A stretch of 16,000 nt of DNA, taken from contig CAJNDS010001358.1 of the NCBI GenBank assembly GCA_905221605.1, forward strand, positions 245,001-261,000, written 5' to 3'. Shown here in pieces: positions 15,340 to 16,000 of this stretch. A model generated the notes under the pieces. That model ran no database searches, was not told where the DNA came from, and saw only the letters and a program-made list of their open reading frames with translations. Position 1 is the first letter of the stretch. Every line of letters begins with the position of its first letter. The position numbers and the translations under genes are program-made. This stretch comes from Symbiodinium natans. Taxonomy: Eukaryota; Sar; Dinophyceae; Suessiales; Symbiodiniaceae.

Positions 15340-15510
15340 TCGGGTTTAGGGTTTAGGGTTGAAGATGATTTAGGGCTGTCGGGTTTTAGGGTTCGGGTTT
15401 AGGGCTTAGGGTTGAAGATGATTTAGGGTTGTCGGATTTTAGGGTTTCGGGTTTAGGGCTTAGGGTTGAAGATGATTTAGGGTTGTCGGGTTTCGGGTTT
15501 AGGGTATTAG
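15340..15510 (+). repeat. 53-bp higher-order telomere-like repeat, 3 copies
   Basis: GAAGATGATTTAGGG recurs at 15361, 15414 and 15468, each followed by TGTCGG and a set of TTTAGGG variants. Confidence 0.92.
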
Positions 15511-15689
15511 GGTTGAACCTCCTTGTCTCCTCTCAACTCGGCAGATGCTTTGCGAAGGACCTTCCGACAGAAAAAATGGGTGCATTGAGGGACGTCTTCG
15601 GCCGGAAAGGCTTCTCGTTGATCTCTTCTCCTTTTCCAGGCTGTCAAGGCGCACAGACCACTCAGCCTCCAAGACTGTTCATGGGGAGA

Positions 15690-15755
15690 CTTTACATCTT
15701 TTCTTGCCACCGAACTTAAAAATTCGGAAAATGTTGCCACCGAACGTAAAAGTTT
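15690..15755 (+). repeat. 30-bp tandem pair TTGCCACCGAAC
   Basis: TTGCCACCGAACTTAAAA and TTGCCACCGAACGTAAAA are about 30 nt apart; a third TTGCCACC lies near 15868. Confidence 0.8.
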
Positions 15756-16000
15756 GCCTTCTAAGAGAATGGTGGCGGTTGCGTTGGGGGGACGCCTTCG
15801 GCCAGAGGGCCTTCTGATCGTTTCCTCTTACCGCCCAATTTGTGCGCGGGCTGCACGGCAAAAATCTTGCCACCAAAAACGTGCCGTGTGGAGGAGCAAC
15901 ATAGGAATAAGAAAGGGAATCCTTTTTGGTTTAAAGGGGAGAAAAAGGGAGCCTCATAGCCTAAGCCCCAAAAGAAGACGAATAAGGGCCTGCACTGGGT

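Larger units (their letters stand above)
14618..16000. other. upstream region without assigned gene
   Basis: Contains short CCCTAAA units (14683-14705), a microsatellite (14882-14932), a TTGGCAGCCCAG element (14955-15058), a 45-bp tandem pair, a 53-bp tandem repeat (15340-15510) and a diverged duplication beyond 15545. A minus-strand stretch at about 15290-15325 (GFEAAPYDM after CCGAG) could be another exon but has no motif. Long frames on both strands beyond 15507 overlap one another and look non-coding. Confidence 0.5.

Noticed and set aside
15507-15876. Overlapping frames of 65-96 codons on both strands
   Set aside because: No recognised motif, mutual overlap and underlying tandem duplication; no evidence for coding.
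1-16000. Chromosome end (true telomere)
   Set aside because: Arrays are short, interrupted, in both orientations and lie within introns of a gene; no terminal array at either edge.

Overview
This window looks like nuclear DNA of a protist, most probably a dinoflagellate. Three things point there: (1) Arabidopsis-type telomere-like heptamers (TTTAGGG/CCCTAAA) are scattered through the whole window in both orientations; (2) the only coding signal is on the minus strand and is cut into exons of 21 to 75 nt separated by introns of roughly 0.2 to 1.7 kb; (3) the introns needed to keep the protein in frame start with GC, GT or GA, end in AG, and every exon begins with G, which is the splice-site behaviour known from dinoflagellate genomes. 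A coccidian such as Eimeria also has interstitial TTTAGGG-type repeats, but normally has GT-AG introns and much longer exons, so I consider it less likely. The organism is inferred; no marker gene settles it.

None of the long open frames is convincing as a gene; most are repeat translations. The real genes were found by reading short islands between the repeats on the minus strand. From about 11.45 kb down to the left edge, 13 micro-exons (568 nt in total) join without a single phase error into the C-terminal lobe of a CMGC/MAP kinase, resembling the ERK7/8 (MAPK15) group: [13 protein letters not shown], the MAPK insert, the FNPSKR subdomain XI, the [10 protein letters not shown] segment, [16 protein letters not shown] and a basic, Gln-rich tail that continues beyond the left edge. 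From 14.6 to 12.3 kb, also on the minus strand, four micro-exons join into a ZZ-like zinc finger (CDKC, WWCGLC, YDLCEDCH). A fifth, weak exon at 12.07 kb would link the two in frame. No kinase N-lobe, HRD or DFG exon was found, so the window holds either two head-to-tail genes with the kinase 5' part missing, or a zinc finger/kinase-C-lobe chimera.

Layout: 1-11.4 kb, kinase exons inside repeat-filled introns; 11.45-12.3 kb, junction region with an inverted-repeat element; 12.3-14.6 kb, zinc-finger exons; 14.6-16 kb, presumed further intron or upstream sequence with microsatellite, MITE-like copy and tandem repeats. Besides telomere-like arrays (perfect blocks of about 10-16 units, many degenerate 6-9 nt variants) the introns hold at least three other dispersed elements: a 68-104 bp element with TTGGCAGCCCAG ends, a family of about 95 bp with the motif TTTCGGAAGCCCCCAT, and two inverted-repeat elements. 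Coding sequence makes up only about 5% of the kinase part. No rRNA, tRNA, CRISPR, bacterial operon or spliced-leader sequence was recognised.
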